Part shown: positions 9,011 to 22,544 of the stretch, piece by piece | How positions within the stretch are numbered: position 1 is the first letter of the stretch | How the letters are laid out: the number at the start of each line of letters is the position of its first letter | From: Oasisia sp. SBJ-2009 | Lineage: Eukaryota > Annelida > Polychaeta > Sabellida > Siboglinidae | Length of the DNA: 64,000 bases | Reading direction: 5' to 3' | Assembly (NCBI GenBank): GCA_964017155.1 | Contig: OZ024861.1 | Coordinates: forward strand, 25,748,713-25,812,712 | Program-made: the position numbers and the translations under genes | The notes under the pieces: generated by a model | The model's database searches: none | What the model saw: only the letters and a program-made list of their open reading frames with translations | Told to the model about the DNA's origin: nothing

Positions 9011-11267
9011 CGCCAATCTTCACATCATCGGGCCTGGTCGGTCAGTAATGCTGCCAGAAGTCGTCGGCCATGTGTCGCTGTATCTTCACCGGGCTCAGGC
9101 ACCTGAGAAAAAACAATAAAAGAGCGTTACAGTGTGCACGGTGTCTAACAAAATTGAAAAGAGCAGGCTCAATTCTTACATATGCCCACATTCCGTCACC
9201 CCACTGGCGTCAAAGACGCAAATCCCACCGCGATGCGGTCGAGATTACACTAAAGAAACTGGCATCTGTCGCCAGCATTCGGCTGCGCGGCACAATAATG
9301 GCGGCAAACCGGAAGACGCGCCACAACAATACCGTGACGTCACGACAATACGCCAGACGCGCCATTTTCGTTCCTGGCGACGTCAGATTTCAAGATGGCG
9401 ACGGCTTTGATCTAAGCAAACTGGGGGGGGGGGGGAGGGGGCGCTTTCTTCCACTTTTACTTCGTTCTTTCAATGTTTTACTTGCGCTAGCCTATTTCGC
9501 AATAAGGTACACACATAGGACTACAGTTGTATTATGGTACAACGGCCTTTGCGACATTCGGGTACTTTTTATGCACGATGCAAGTCAAGGTGCGTGGCGT
9601 ATAACACCGATTAGATTCAACAATGTCAGACTCTCTCCGTTAATTGTTAGACCAAAGATATCAGGCCTGCTGCGTCCGCGCGTATTAAAACCACTACACT
9701 ACCCTACCCGCGCCTCTCGTAATGAAGTTTCAAACGTTGGAGCAATTGTGGTTGGCTTGCATTCTACGCAAGTGCCTAATTCATGTCGGAAATGGAACAG
9801 AATATTCATATTCTTGTTCTCATTCACAGTACACTGTATATGGTGCATACCACTCTTCGATGAGTTGTCTCAATGTCTCAAGCAGCTTTCCACCTATGCC
9901 TAGGCAAATAGATGTTTGGACAGTATCTAATTTAACATTCGTACTGCTGAGCTTCAAACTACTACACTCAACGACAGAAGTTCCCTTCATTGTGTTGGCA
10001 ATCTACTCTCTGCGATCTGGAACTCTAAAACGTGTTAACGGCGACGCCACGAGGGATGTATGCAGGCTGCGCAAAGATGTATCGGAAGCATTATATGCCA
10101 TTTCATGCGATAAAAGACGTTCGTTCGCATACAGGCTAGATTTACTCTGTAGTGTAATACTCTTTGTAGGGTGTACAATGTGTGTAGCTAGCTCAACATC
10201 AATGATCACATGATGCGACCATTGCATTGCCTGTTAGTTGCTTTGTGGTTTCGTTTTCACATTGAACTTGCGACATGTCTGCTCTTTGGTTTCAGGTCTT
10301 CCTATTTGAGTCCGAAGTGTGAGCGACACACAGACCCTCTGAGAATGCGACGAGCGAGTAGTGATGAAGCCCACGCATGTCTAATATATAATTTCGTAGT
10401 TGTCTGGGTAGTTTGGAACAACCTTTGTTTTCTCGTGTGGCTCTTCGCCTCCACTGTTATGTATAGCTTTTGGCGTTACCTGTTTGTCGGCATAGCGCTC
10501 ACGACATGGCCAAAGAGCTGGCCTGTTGGCACTGATCACTGTAGCATATGCTATTGTTTCCAAGGCAATGTATCAACATACGCATTCGATCTCCGTCACT
10601 ACCTAGATACAAATCTGCGTGCCGAGAAATGTGTGACTGCAATAAATATTGGTCTCAAAACATCGAATGATCTCTACACTTGTCTCAGAAGGAACACATG
10701 CCAAATGCGTACACTTGAGTTACACTATTGCAATGAATGAGGCACTTGTGTAGGTTGCATTTGCATGCTGATTCCTAAGTATGCTGTTTCCAGTCGAGAT
10801 GAATGCGTTTTGCTGGGTGTCATGACGGTCAAAGAATCGTCTACTCAACTGTATTGAGTGGGTGTATGTGTACATGCGAGAATGTGTGTGGCATTCGCCG
10901 CGCCAATGGTGCTTATGCATATCAATGTTACGATACTTTCCGCGGTGCGATCTCGGCCTCTTACACAAGTTTCGTTTCATATGCATTATTTTGCCTCATA
11001 TTTTGACATTACGTACCTTGATATACATCATATAGCGTGCAAAATAGCTCGATCAATCGTCTGAGTAAAACGTTTCGATTGCGAGAACTGCAACATTAAA
11101 ACTAATGTCCACTCGCACTAGCTGTGATACATATATCGATGTCATGCTATCGTTGATTTGATTCTTCCAGTGATCGGCCTACATTATCATCTACCTCAAC
11201 ATGTTGTATAAATCAAATAACTTGATAAAAACAACGCTTCACCCACTGTCGAATGACTGTTCCGCAT
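9011..11267 (+). repeat. Repeat unit 5, the most diverged copy
   Basis: 2,257 bp, G13. Five private substitutions: C to G at 9161, C to G at 9404 (just after the TISU-like element), T to G at 9646, T to C at 9999 and G to A at 10384 (next to a TATATAA string). No other unit has more than four. Confidence 0.98.
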
Positions 11268-13528
11268 CGCCAATCTTCACATCATCGGGCCTGGTCGGTC
11301 AGTAATGCTGCCAGAAGTCGTCGGCCATGTGTCGCTGTATCTTCACCGGGCTCAGGCACCTGAGAAAAAACAATAAAAGAGCGTTACAGTGTGCACGGTG
11401 TCTAACAAAATTGAAAACAGCAGGCTCAATTCTTACATATGCCCACATTCCGTCACCCCACTGGCGTCAAAGACGCAAATCCCACCGCGATGCGGTCGAG
11501 ATTACACTAAAGAAACTGGCATCTGTCGCCAGCATTCGGCTGCGCGGCACAATAATGGCGGCAAACCGGAAGACGCGCCACAACAATACCGTGACGTCAC
11601 GACAATACGCCAGACGCGCCATTTTCGTTCCTGGCGACGTCAGATTTCAAGATGGCGACGCCTTTGATCTAAGCAAACTGGGGGGGGGGGGGGGGGAGGG
11701 GGCGCTTTCTTCCACTTTTACTTCGTTCTTTCAATGTTTTACTTGCGCTAGCCTATTTCGCAATAAGGTACACACATAGGACTACAGTTGTATTATGGTA
11801 CAACGGCCTTTGCGACATTCGGGTACTTTTTATGCACGATGCAAGTCAAGGTGCGTGGCGTATAACACCGATTAGATTCAACAATGTCAGACTCTCTCCG
11901 TTAATTTTTAGACCAAAGATATCAGGCCTGCTGCGTCCGCGCGTATTAAAACCACTACACTACCCTACCCGCGCCTCTCGTAATGAAGTTTCAAACGTTG
12001 GAGCAATTGTGGTTGGCTTGCATTCTACGCAAGTGCCTAATTCATGTCGGAAATGGAACAGAATATTCATATTCTTGTTCTCATTCACAGTACACTGTAT
12101 ATGGTGCATACCACTCTTCGATGAGTTGTCTCAATGTCTCAAGCAGCTTTCCACCTATGCCTAGGCAAATAGATGTTTGGACAGTATCTAATTTAACATT
12201 CGTACTGCTGAGCTTCAAACTACTACACTCAACGACAGAAGTTCCCTTCATTGTGTTGGTAATCTACTCTCTGCGATCTGGAACTCTAAAACGTGTTAAC
12301 GGCGACGCCACGAGGGATGTATGCAGGCTGCGCAAAGATGTATCGGAAGCATTATATGCCATTTCATGCGATAAAAGACGTTCGTTCGCATACAGGCTAG
12401 ATTTACTCTGTAGTGTAATACTCTTTGTAGGGTGTACAATGTGTGTAGCTAGCTCAACATCAATGATCACATGATGCGACCATTGCATTGCCTGTTAGTT
12501 GCTTTGTGGTTTCGTTTTCACATTGAACTTGCGACATGTCTGCTCTTTGGTTTCAGGTCTTCCTATTTGAGTCCGAAGTGTGAGCGACACACAGACCCTC
12601 TGAGAATGCGACGAGCGAGTAGTGATGAAGCCCACGCATGTCTAGTATATAATTTCGTAGTTGTCTGGGTAGTTTGGAACAACCTTTGTTTTCTCGTGTG
12701 GCTCTTCGCCTCCACTGTTATGTATAGCTTTTGGCGTTACCTGTTTGTCGGCATAGCGCTCACGACATGGCCAAAGAGCTGGCCTGTTGGCACTGATCAC
12801 TGTAGCATATGCTATTGTTTCCAAGGCAATGTATCAACATACGCATTCGATCTCCGTCACTACCTAGATACAAATCTGCGTGCCGAGAAATGTGTGACTG
12901 CAATAAATATTGGTCTCAAAACATCGAATGATCTCTACACTTGTCTCAGAAGGAACACATGCCAAATGCGTACACTTGAGTTACACTATTGCAATGAATG
13001 AGGCACTTGTGTAGGTTGCATTTGCATGCTGATTCCTAAGTATGCTGTTTCCAGTCGAGATGAATGCGTTTTGCTGGGTGTCATGACGGTCAAAGAATCG
13101 TCTACTCAACTGTATTGAGTGGGTGTATGTGTACATGCGAGAATGTGTGTGGCATTCGCCGCGCCAATGGTGCTTATGCATATCAATGTTACGATACTTT
13201 CCGCGGTGCGATCTCGGCCTCTTACACAAGTTTCGTTTCATATGCATTATTTTGCCTCATATTTTGACATTACGTACCTTGATATACATCATATAGCGTG
13301 CAAAATAGCTCGATCAATCGTCTGAGTAAAACGTTTCGATTGCGAGAACTGCAACATTAAAACTAATGTCCACTCGCACTAGCTGTGATACATATATCGA
13401 TGTCATGCTATCGTTGATTTGATTCTTCCAGTGATCGGCCTACATTATCATCTACCTCAACATGTTGTATAAATCAAATAACTTGATAAAAACAACGCTT
13501 CACCCACTGTCGAATGACTGTTCCGCAT
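11268..13528 (+). repeat. Repeat unit 6
   Basis: 2,261 bp, the longest copy, entirely because its G tract is 17 long, the same length as in unit 4. No private substitution noticed. Confidence 0.98.
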
Positions 13529-15782
13529 CGCCAATCTTCACATCATCGGGCCTGGTCGGTCAGTAATGCTGCCAGAAGTCGTCGGCCATGTGTCGCTGTA
13601 TCTTCACCGGGCTCAGGCACCTGAGAAAAAACAATAAAAGAGCGTTACAGTGTGCACGGTGTCTAACAAAATTGAAAACAGCAGGCTCAATTCTTACATA
13701 TGCCCACATTCCGTCACCCCACTGGCGTCAAAGACGCAAATCCCACCGCGATGCGGTCGAGATTACACTAAAGAAACTGGCATCTGTCGCCAGCATTCGG
13801 CTGCGCGGCACAATAATGGCGGCAAACCGGAAGACGCGCCACAACAATACCGTGACGTCACGACAATACGCCAGACGCGCCATTTTCGTTCCTGGCGACG
13901 TCAGATTTCAAGATGGCGACGCCTTTGATCTAAGCAAACTGGGGGGGGGGAGGGGGCGCTTTCTTCCACTTTTACTTCGTTCTTTCAATGTTTTACTTGC
14001 GCTAGCCTATTTCGCAATAAGGTACACACATAGGACTACAGTTGTATTATGGTACAACGGCCTTTGCGACATTCGGGTACTTTTTATGCACGATGCAAGT
14101 CAAGGTGCGTGGCGTATAACACCGATTAGATTCAACAATGTCAGACTCTCTCCGTTAATTTTTAGACCAAAGATATCAGGCCTGCTGCGTCCGCGCGTAT
14201 TAAAACCACTACACTACCCTACCCGCGCCTCTCGTAATGAAGTTTCAAACGTTGGAGCAATTGTGGTTGGCTTGCATTCTACGCAAGTGCCTAATTCATG
14301 TCGGAAATGGAACAGAATATTCATATTCTTGTTCTCATTCACAGTACACTGTATATGGTGCATACCACTCTTCGATGAGTTGTCTCAATGTCTCAAGCAG
14401 CTTTCCACCTATGCCTAGGCAAATAGATGTTTGGACAGTATCTAATTTAACATTCGTACTGCTGAGCTTCAAACTACTACACTCAACGACAGAAGTTCCC
14501 TTCATTGTGTTGGTAATCTACTCTCTGCGATCTGGAACTCTAAAACGTGTTAACGGCGACGCCACGAGGGATGTATGCAGGCTGCGCAAAGATGTATCGG
14601 AAGCATTATATGCCATTTCATGCGATAAAAGACGTTCGTTCGCATACAGGCTAGATTTACTCTGTAGTGTAATACTCTTTGTAGGGTGTACAATGTGTGT
14701 AGCTAGCTCAACATCAATGATCACATGATGCGACCATTGCATTGCCTGTTAGTTGCTTTGTGGTTTCGTTTTCACATTGAACTTGCGACATGTCTGCTCT
14801 TTGGTTTCAGGTCTTCCTATTTGAGTCCGAAGTGTGAGCGACACACAGACCCTCTGAGAATGCGACGAGCGAGTAGTGATGAAGCCCACGCATGTCTAGT
14901 ATATAATTTCGTAGTTGTCTGGGTAGTTTGGAACAACCTTTGTTTTCTCGTGTGGCTCTTCGCCTCCACTGTTATGTATAGCTTTTGGCGTTACCTGTTT
15001 GTCGGCATAGCGCTCACGACATGGCCAAAGAGCTGGCCTGTTGGCACTGATCACTGTAGCATATGCTATTGTTTCCAAGGCAATGTATCAACATACGCAT
15101 TCGATCTCCGTCACTACCTAGATACAAATCTGCGTGCCGAGAAATGTGTGACTGCAATAAATATTGGTCTCAAAACATCGAATGATCTCTACACTTGTCT
15201 CAGAAGGAACACATGCCAAATGCGTACACTTGAGTTACACTATTGCAATGAATGAGGCACTTGTGTAGGTTGCATTTGCATGCTGATTCCTAAGTATGCT
15301 GTTTCCAGTCGAGATGAATGCGTTTTGCTGGGTGTCATGACGGTCAAAGAATCGTCTACTCAACTGTATTGAGTGGGTGTATGTGTACATGCGAGAATGT
15401 GTGTGGCATTCGCCGCGCCAATGGTGCTTATGCATATCAATGTTACGATACTTTCCGCGGTGCGATCTCGGCCTCTTACACAAGTTTCGTTTCATATGCA
15501 TTATTTTGCCTCATATTTTGACATTACGTACCTTGATATACATCATATAGCGTGCAAAATAGCTCGATCAATCGTCTGAGTAAAACGTTTCGATTGCGAG
15601 AACTGCAACATTAAAACTAATGTCCACTCGCACTAGCTGTGATACATATATCGATGTCATGCTATCGTTGATTTGATTCTTCCAGTGATCGGCCTACATT
15701 ATCATCTACCTCAACATGTTGTATAAATCAAATAACTTGATAAAAACAACGCTTCACCCACTGTCGAATGACTGTTCCGCAT
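13529..15782 (+). repeat. Repeat unit 7
   Basis: 2,254 bp, G10. Appears identical to unit 1 at every variable site examined. Confidence 0.98.
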
Positions 15783-18037
15783 CGCCAATCTTCACATCAT
15801 CGGGCCTGGTCGGTCAGTAATGCTGCCAGAAGTCGTCGGCCATGTGTCGCTGTATCTTCACCGGGCTCAGGCACCTGAGAAAAAACAATAAAAGAGCGTT
15901 ACAGTGTGCACGGTGTCTAACAAAATTGAAAACAGCAGGCTCAATTCTTACATATGCCCACATTCCGTCACCCCACTGGCGTCAAAGACGCAAATCCCAC
16001 CGCGATGCGGTCGAGATTACACTAAAGAAACTGGCATCTGTCGCCAGCATTCGGCTGCGCGGCACAATAATGGCGGCAAACCGGAAGACGCGCCACAACA
16101 ATACCGTGACGTCACGACAATACGCCAGACGCGCCATTTTCGTTCCTGGCGACGTCAGATTTCAAGATGGCGACGCCTTTGATCTAAGCAAACTGGGGGG
16201 GGGGGAGGGGGCGCTTTCTTCCACTTTTACTTCGTTCTTTCAATGTTTTACTTGCGCTAGCCTATTTCGCAATAAGGTACACACATAGGACTACAGTTGT
16301 ATTATGGTACAACGGCCTTTGCGACATTCGGGTACTTTTTATGCACGATGCAAGTCAAGGTGCGTGGCGTATAACACCGATTAGATTCAACAATGTCAGA
16401 CTCTCTCCGTTAATTTTTAGACCAAAGATATCAGGCCTGCTGCGTCCGCGCGTATTAAAACCACTACACTACCCTACCCGCGCCTCTCGTAATGAAGTTT
16501 CAAACGTTGGAGCAATTGTGGTTGGCTTGCATTCTACGCAAGTGCCTAATTCATGTCGGAAATGGAACAGAATATTCATATTCTTGTTCTCATTCACAGT
16601 ACACTGTATATGGTGCATACCACTCTTCGATGAGTTGTCTCAATGTCTCAAGCAGCTTTCCACCTATGCCTAGGCAAATAGATGTTTGGACAGTATCTAA
16701 TTTAACATTCGTACTGCTGAGCTTCAAACTACTACACTCAACGACAGAAGTTCCCTTCATTGTGTTGGTAATCTACTCTCTGCGATCTGGAACTCTAAAA
16801 CGTGTTAACGGCGACGCCACGAGGGATGTATGCAGGCTGCGCAAAGATGTATCGGAAGCATTATATGCCATTTCATGCGATAAAAGACGTTCGTTCGCAT
16901 ACAGGCTAGATTTACTCTGTAGTGTAATACTCTTTGTAGGGTGTACAATGTGTGTAGCTAGCTCAACATCAATGATCACATGATGCGACCATTGCATTGC
17001 CTGTTAGTTGCTTTGTGGTTTCGTTTTCACATTGAACTTGCGACATGTCTGCTCTTTGGTTTCAGGTCTTCCTATTTGAGTCCGAAGTGTGAGCGACACA
17101 CAGACCCTCTGAGAATGCGACGAGCGAGTAGTGATGAAGCCCACGCATGTCTAGTATATAATTTCGTAGTTGTCTGGGTAGTTTGGAACAACCTTTGTTT
17201 TCTCGTGTGGCTCTTCGCCTCCACTGTTATGTATAGCTTTTGGCGTTACCTGTTTGTCGGCATAGCGCTCACGACATGGCCAAAGAGCTGGCCTGTTGGC
17301 ACTGATCACTGTAGCATATGCTATTGTTTCCAAGGCAATGTATCAACATACGCATTCGATCTCCGTCACTACCTAGATACAAATCTGCGTGCCGAGAAAT
17401 GTGTGACTGCAATCAATATTGGTCTCAAAACATCGAATGATCTCTACACTTGTCTCAGAAGGAACACATGCCAAATGCGTACACTTGAGTTACACTATTG
17501 CAATGAATGAGGCACTTGTGTAGGTTGCATTTGCATGCTGATTCCTAAGTATGCTGTTTCCAGTCGAGATGAATGCGTTTTGCTGGGTGTCATGACGGTC
17601 AAAGAATCGTCTACTCAACTGTATTGAGTGGGTGTATGTGTACATGCGAGAATGTGTGTGGCATTCGCCGCGCCAATGGTGCTTATGCATATCAATGTTA
17701 CGATACTTTCCGCGGTGCGATCTCGGCCTCTTACACAAGTTTCGTTTCATATGCATTATTTTGCCTCATATTTTGACATTACGTACCTTGATATACATCA
17801 TATAGCGTGCAAAATAGCTCGATCAATCGTCTGAGTAAAACGTTTCGATTGCGAGAACTGCAACATTAAAACTAATGTCCACTCGCACTAGCTGTGATAC
17901 ATATATCGATGTCATGCTATCGTTGATTTGATTCTTCCAGTGATCGGCCTACATTATCATCTACCTCAACATGTTGTATAAATCAAATAACTTGATAAAA
18001 ACAACGCTTCACCCACTGTCGAATGACTGTTCCGCAT
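15783..18037 (+). repeat. Repeat unit 8 (1631C type)
   Basis: 2,255 bp, G11. First copy with C at offset 1631 (17414), changing AATAAA to AATCAA. It keeps C at offset 1435, so it looks like the simplest member of the 1631C lineage. Confidence 0.98.
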
Positions 18038-20290
18038 CGCCAATCTTCACATCATCGGGCCTGGTCGGTCAGTAATGCTGCCAGAAGTCGTCGGCCATGT
18101 GTCGCTGTATCTTCACCGGGCTCAGGCACCTGAGAAAAAACAATAAAAGAGCGTTACAGTGTGCACGGTGTCTAACAAAATTGAAAACAGCAGGCTCAAT
18201 TCTTACATATGCCCACATTCCGTCACCCCACTGGCGTCAAAGACGCAAATCCCACCGCGATGCGGTCGAGATTACACTAAAGAAACTGGCATCTGTCGCC
18301 AGCATTCGGCTGCGCGGCACAATAATGGCGGCAAACCGGAAGACGCGCCACAACAATACCGTGACGTCACGACAATACGCCAGACGCGCCATTTTCGTTC
18401 CTGGCGACGTCAGATTTCAAGATGGCGACGCCTTTGATCTAAGCAAACTGGGGGGGGGAGGGGGCGCTTTCTTCCACTTTTACTTCGTTCTTTCAATGTT
18501 TTACTTGCGCTAGCCTATTTCGCAATAAGGTACACACATAGGACTACAGTTGTATTATGGTACAACGGCCTTTGCGACATTCGGGTACTTTTTATGCACG
18601 ATGCAAGTCAAGGTGCGTGGCGTATAACACCGATTAGATTCAACAATGTCAGACTCTCTCCGTTAATTTTTAGACCAAAGATATCAGGCCTGCTGCGTCC
18701 GCGCGTATTAAAACCACTACACTACCCTACCCGCGCCTCTCGTAATGAAGTTTCAAACGTTGGAGCAATTGTGGTTGGCTTGCATTCTACGCAAGTGCCT
18801 AATTCATGTCGGAAATGGAACAGAATATTCATATTCTTGTTCTCATTCACAGTACACTGTATATGGTGCATACCACTCTTCGATGAGTTGTCTCAATGTC
18901 TCAAGCAGCTTTCCACCTATGCCTAGGCAAATAGATGTTTGGACAGTATCTAATTTAACATTCGTACTGCTGAGCTTCAAACTACTACACTCAACGACAG
19001 AAGTTCCCTTCATTGTGTTGGTAATCTACTCTCTGCGATCTGGAACTCTAAAACGTGTTAACGGCGACGCCACGAGGGATGTATGCAGGCTGCGCAAAGA
19101 TGTATCGGAAGCATTATATGCCATTTCATGCGATAAAAGACGTTCGTTCGCATACAGGCTAGATTTACTCTGTAGTGTAATACTCTTTGTAGGGTGTACA
19201 ATGTGTGTAGCTAGCTCAACATCAATGATCACATGATGCGACCATTGCATTGCCTGTTAGTTGCTTTGTGGTTTCGTTTTCACATTGAACTTGCGACATG
19301 TCTGCTCTTTGGTTTCAGGTCTTCCTATTTGAGTCCGAAGTGTGAGCGACACACAGACCCTCTGAGAATGCGACGAGCGAGTAGTGATGAAGCCCACGCA
19401 TGTCTAGTATATAATTTCGTAGTTGTCTGGGTAGTTTGGAACAACCTTTGTTTTCTCGTGTGGCTCTTCGTCTCCACTGTTATGTATAGCTTTTGGCGTT
19501 ACCTGTTTGTCGGCATAGCGCTCACGACATGGCCAAAGAGCTGGCCTGTTGGCACTGATCACTGTAGCATATGCTATTGTTTCCAAGGCAATGTATCAAC
19601 ATACGCATTCGATCTCCGTCACTACCTAGATACAAATCTGCGTGCCGAGAAATGTGTGACTGCAATCAATATTGGTCTCAAAACATCGAATGATCTCTAC
19701 ACTTGTCTCAGAAGGAACACATGCCAAATGCGTACACTTGAGTTACACTATTGCAATGAATGAGGCACTTGTGTAGGTTGCATTTGCATGCTGATTCCTA
19801 AGTATGCTGTTTCCAGTCGAGATGAATGCGTTTTGCTGGGTGTCATGACGGTCAAAGAATCGTCTACTCAACTGTATTGAGTGGGTGTATGTGTACATGC
19901 GATAATGTGTGTGGCATTCGCCGCGCCAATGGTGCTTATGCATATCAATGTTACGATACTTTCCGCGGTGCGATCTCGGCCTCTTACACAAGTTTCGTTT
20001 CATATGCATTATTTTGCCTCATATTTTGACATTACGTACCTTGATATACATCATATAGCGTGCAAAATAGCTCGATCAATCGTCTGAGTAAAACGTTTCG
20101 ATTGCGAGAACTGCAACATTAAAACTAATGTCCACTCGCACTAGCTGTGATACATATATCGATGTCATGCTATCGTTGATTTGATTCTTCCAGTGATCGG
20201 CCTACATTATCATCTACCTCAACATGTTGTATAAATCAAATAACTTGATAAAAACAACGCTTCACCCACTGTCGAATGACTGTTCCGCAT
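18038..20290 (+). repeat. Repeat unit 9 (first half of dimer copy 1)
   Basis: 2,253 bp, G9. Carries T at 19471 (offset 1435), C at 19667 (offset 1631) and T at 19903 (offset 1867). This three-variant combination occurs only here and in unit 11. Confidence 0.98.
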
Positions 20291-22544
20291 CGCCAATCTT
20301 CACATCATCGGGCCTGGTCGGTCAGTAATGCTGCCAGAAGTCGTCGGCCATGTGTCGCTGTATCTTCACCGGGCTCAGGCACCTGAGAAAAAACAATAAA
20401 AGAGCGTTACAGTGTGCACGGTGTCTAACAAAATTGAAAACAGCAGGCTCAATTCTTACATATGCCCACATTCCGTCACCCCACTGGCGTCAAAGACGCA
20501 AATCCCACCGCGATGCGGTCGAGATTACACTAAAGAAACTGGCATCTGTCGCCAGCATTCGGCTGCGCGGCACAATAATGGCGGCAAACCGGAAGACGCG
20601 CCACAACAATACCGTGACGTCACGACAATACGCCAGACGCGCCATTTTCGTTCCTGGCGACGTCAGATTTCAAGATGGCGACGCCTTTGATCTAAGCAAA
20701 CTGGGGGGGGGGAGGGGGCGCTTTCTTCCACTTTTACTTCGTTCTTTCAATGTTTTACTTGCGCTAGCCTATTTCGCAATAAGGTACACACATAGGACTA
20801 CAGTTGTATTATGGTACAACGGCCTTTGCGACATTCGGGTACTTTTTATGCACGATGCAAGTCAAGGTGCGTGGCGTATAACACCGATTAGATTCAACAA
20901 TGTCAGACTCTCTCCGTTAATTTTTAGACCAAAGATATCAGGCCTGCTGCGTCCGCGCGTATTAAAACCACTACACTACCCTACCCGCGCCTCTCGTAAT
21001 GAAGTTTCAAACGTTGGAGCAATTGTGGTTGGCTTGCATTCTACGCAAGTGCCTAATTCATGTCGGAAATGGAACAGAATATTCATATTCTTGTTCTCAT
21101 TCACAGTACACTGTATATGGTGCATACCACTCTTCGATGAGTTGTCTCAATGTCTCAAGCAGCTTTCCACCTATGCCTAGGCAAATAGATGTTTGGACAG
21201 TATCTAATTTAACATTCGTACTGCTGAGCTTCAAACTACTACACTCAACGACAGAAGTTCCCTTCATTGTGTTGGTAATCTACTCTCTGCGATCTGGAAC
21301 TCTAAAACGTGTTAACGGCGACGCCACGAGGGATGTATGCAGGCTGCGCAAAGATGTATCGGAAGCATTATATGCCATTTCATGCGATAAAAGACGTTCG
21401 TTCGCATACAGGCTAGATTTACTCTGTAGTGTAATACTCTTTGTAGGGTGTACAATGTGTGTAGCTAGATCAACATCAATGATCACATGATGCGACCATT
21501 GCATTGCCTGTTAGTTGCTTTGTGGTTTCGTTTTCACATTGAACTTGCGACATGTCTGCTCTTTGGTTTCAGGTCTTCCTATTTGAGTCCGAAGTGTGAG
21601 CGACACACAGACCCTCTGAGAATGCGACGAGCGAGTAGTGATGAAGCCCACGCATGTCTAGTATATAATTTCGTAGTTGTCTGGGTAGTTTGGAACAACC
21701 TTTGTTTTCTCGTGTGGCTCTTCGCCTCCACTGTTATGTATAGCTTTTGGCGTTACCTGTTTGTCGGCATAGCGCTCACGACATGGCCAAAGAGCTGGCC
21801 TGTTGGCACTGATCACTGTAGCATATGCTATTGTTTCCAAGGCAATGTATCAACATACGCATTCGATCTCCGTCACTACCTAGATACAAATCTGCGTGCC
21901 GAGAAATGTGTGACTGCAATAAATATTGGTCTCAAAACATCGAATGATCTCTACACTTGTCTCAGAAGGAACACATGCCAAATGCGTACACTTGAGTTAC
22001 ACTATTGCAATGAATGAGGCACTTGTGTAGGTTGCATTTGCATGCTGATTCCTAAGTATGCTGTTTCCAGTCGAGATGAATGCGTTTTGCTGGGTGTCAT
22101 GACGGTCAAAGAATCGTCTACTCAACTGTATTGAGTGGGTGTATGTGTACATGCGAGAATGTGTGTGGCATTCGCCGCGCCAATGGTGCTTATGCATATC
22201 AATGTTACGATACTTTCCGCGGTGCGATCTCGGCCTCTTACACAAGTTTCGTTTCATATGCATTATTTTGCCTCATATTTTGACATTACGTACCTTGATA
22301 TACATCATATAGCGTGCAAAATAGCTCGATCAATCGTCTGAGTAAAACGTTTCGATTGCGAGAACTGCAACATTAAAACTAATGTCCACTCGCACTAGCT
22401 GTGATACATATATCGATGTCATGCTATCGTTGATTTGATTCTTCCAGTGATCGGCCTACATTATCATCTACCTCAACATGTTGTATAAATCAAATAACTT
22501 GATAAAAACAACGCTTCACCCACTGTCGAATGACTGTTCCGCAT
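20291..22544 (+). repeat. Repeat unit 10 (second half of dimer copy 1)
   Basis: 2,254 bp, G10. C to A at 21469 (offset 1179, CTAGCTC to CTAGATC), shared only with unit 12. Majority bases at 1435, 1631 and 1867. Confidence 0.98.

Larger units (their letters stand above)
18038..22544 (+). repeat. Higher-order dimer, copy 1 (units 9-10)
   Basis: This 4,507-bp block is followed immediately by a second block with the same ordered variants: 1435T, 1631C and 1867T in the first half, 1179A in the second half. The only difference seen between blocks is G-tract length (9 and 10 here, 11 and 10 in the next). The 1867T and 1179A variants occur nowhere else in the window. The simplest reading is a recent duplication of a two-unit segment by unequal exchange or replication-based amplification. 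Confidence 0.9.
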
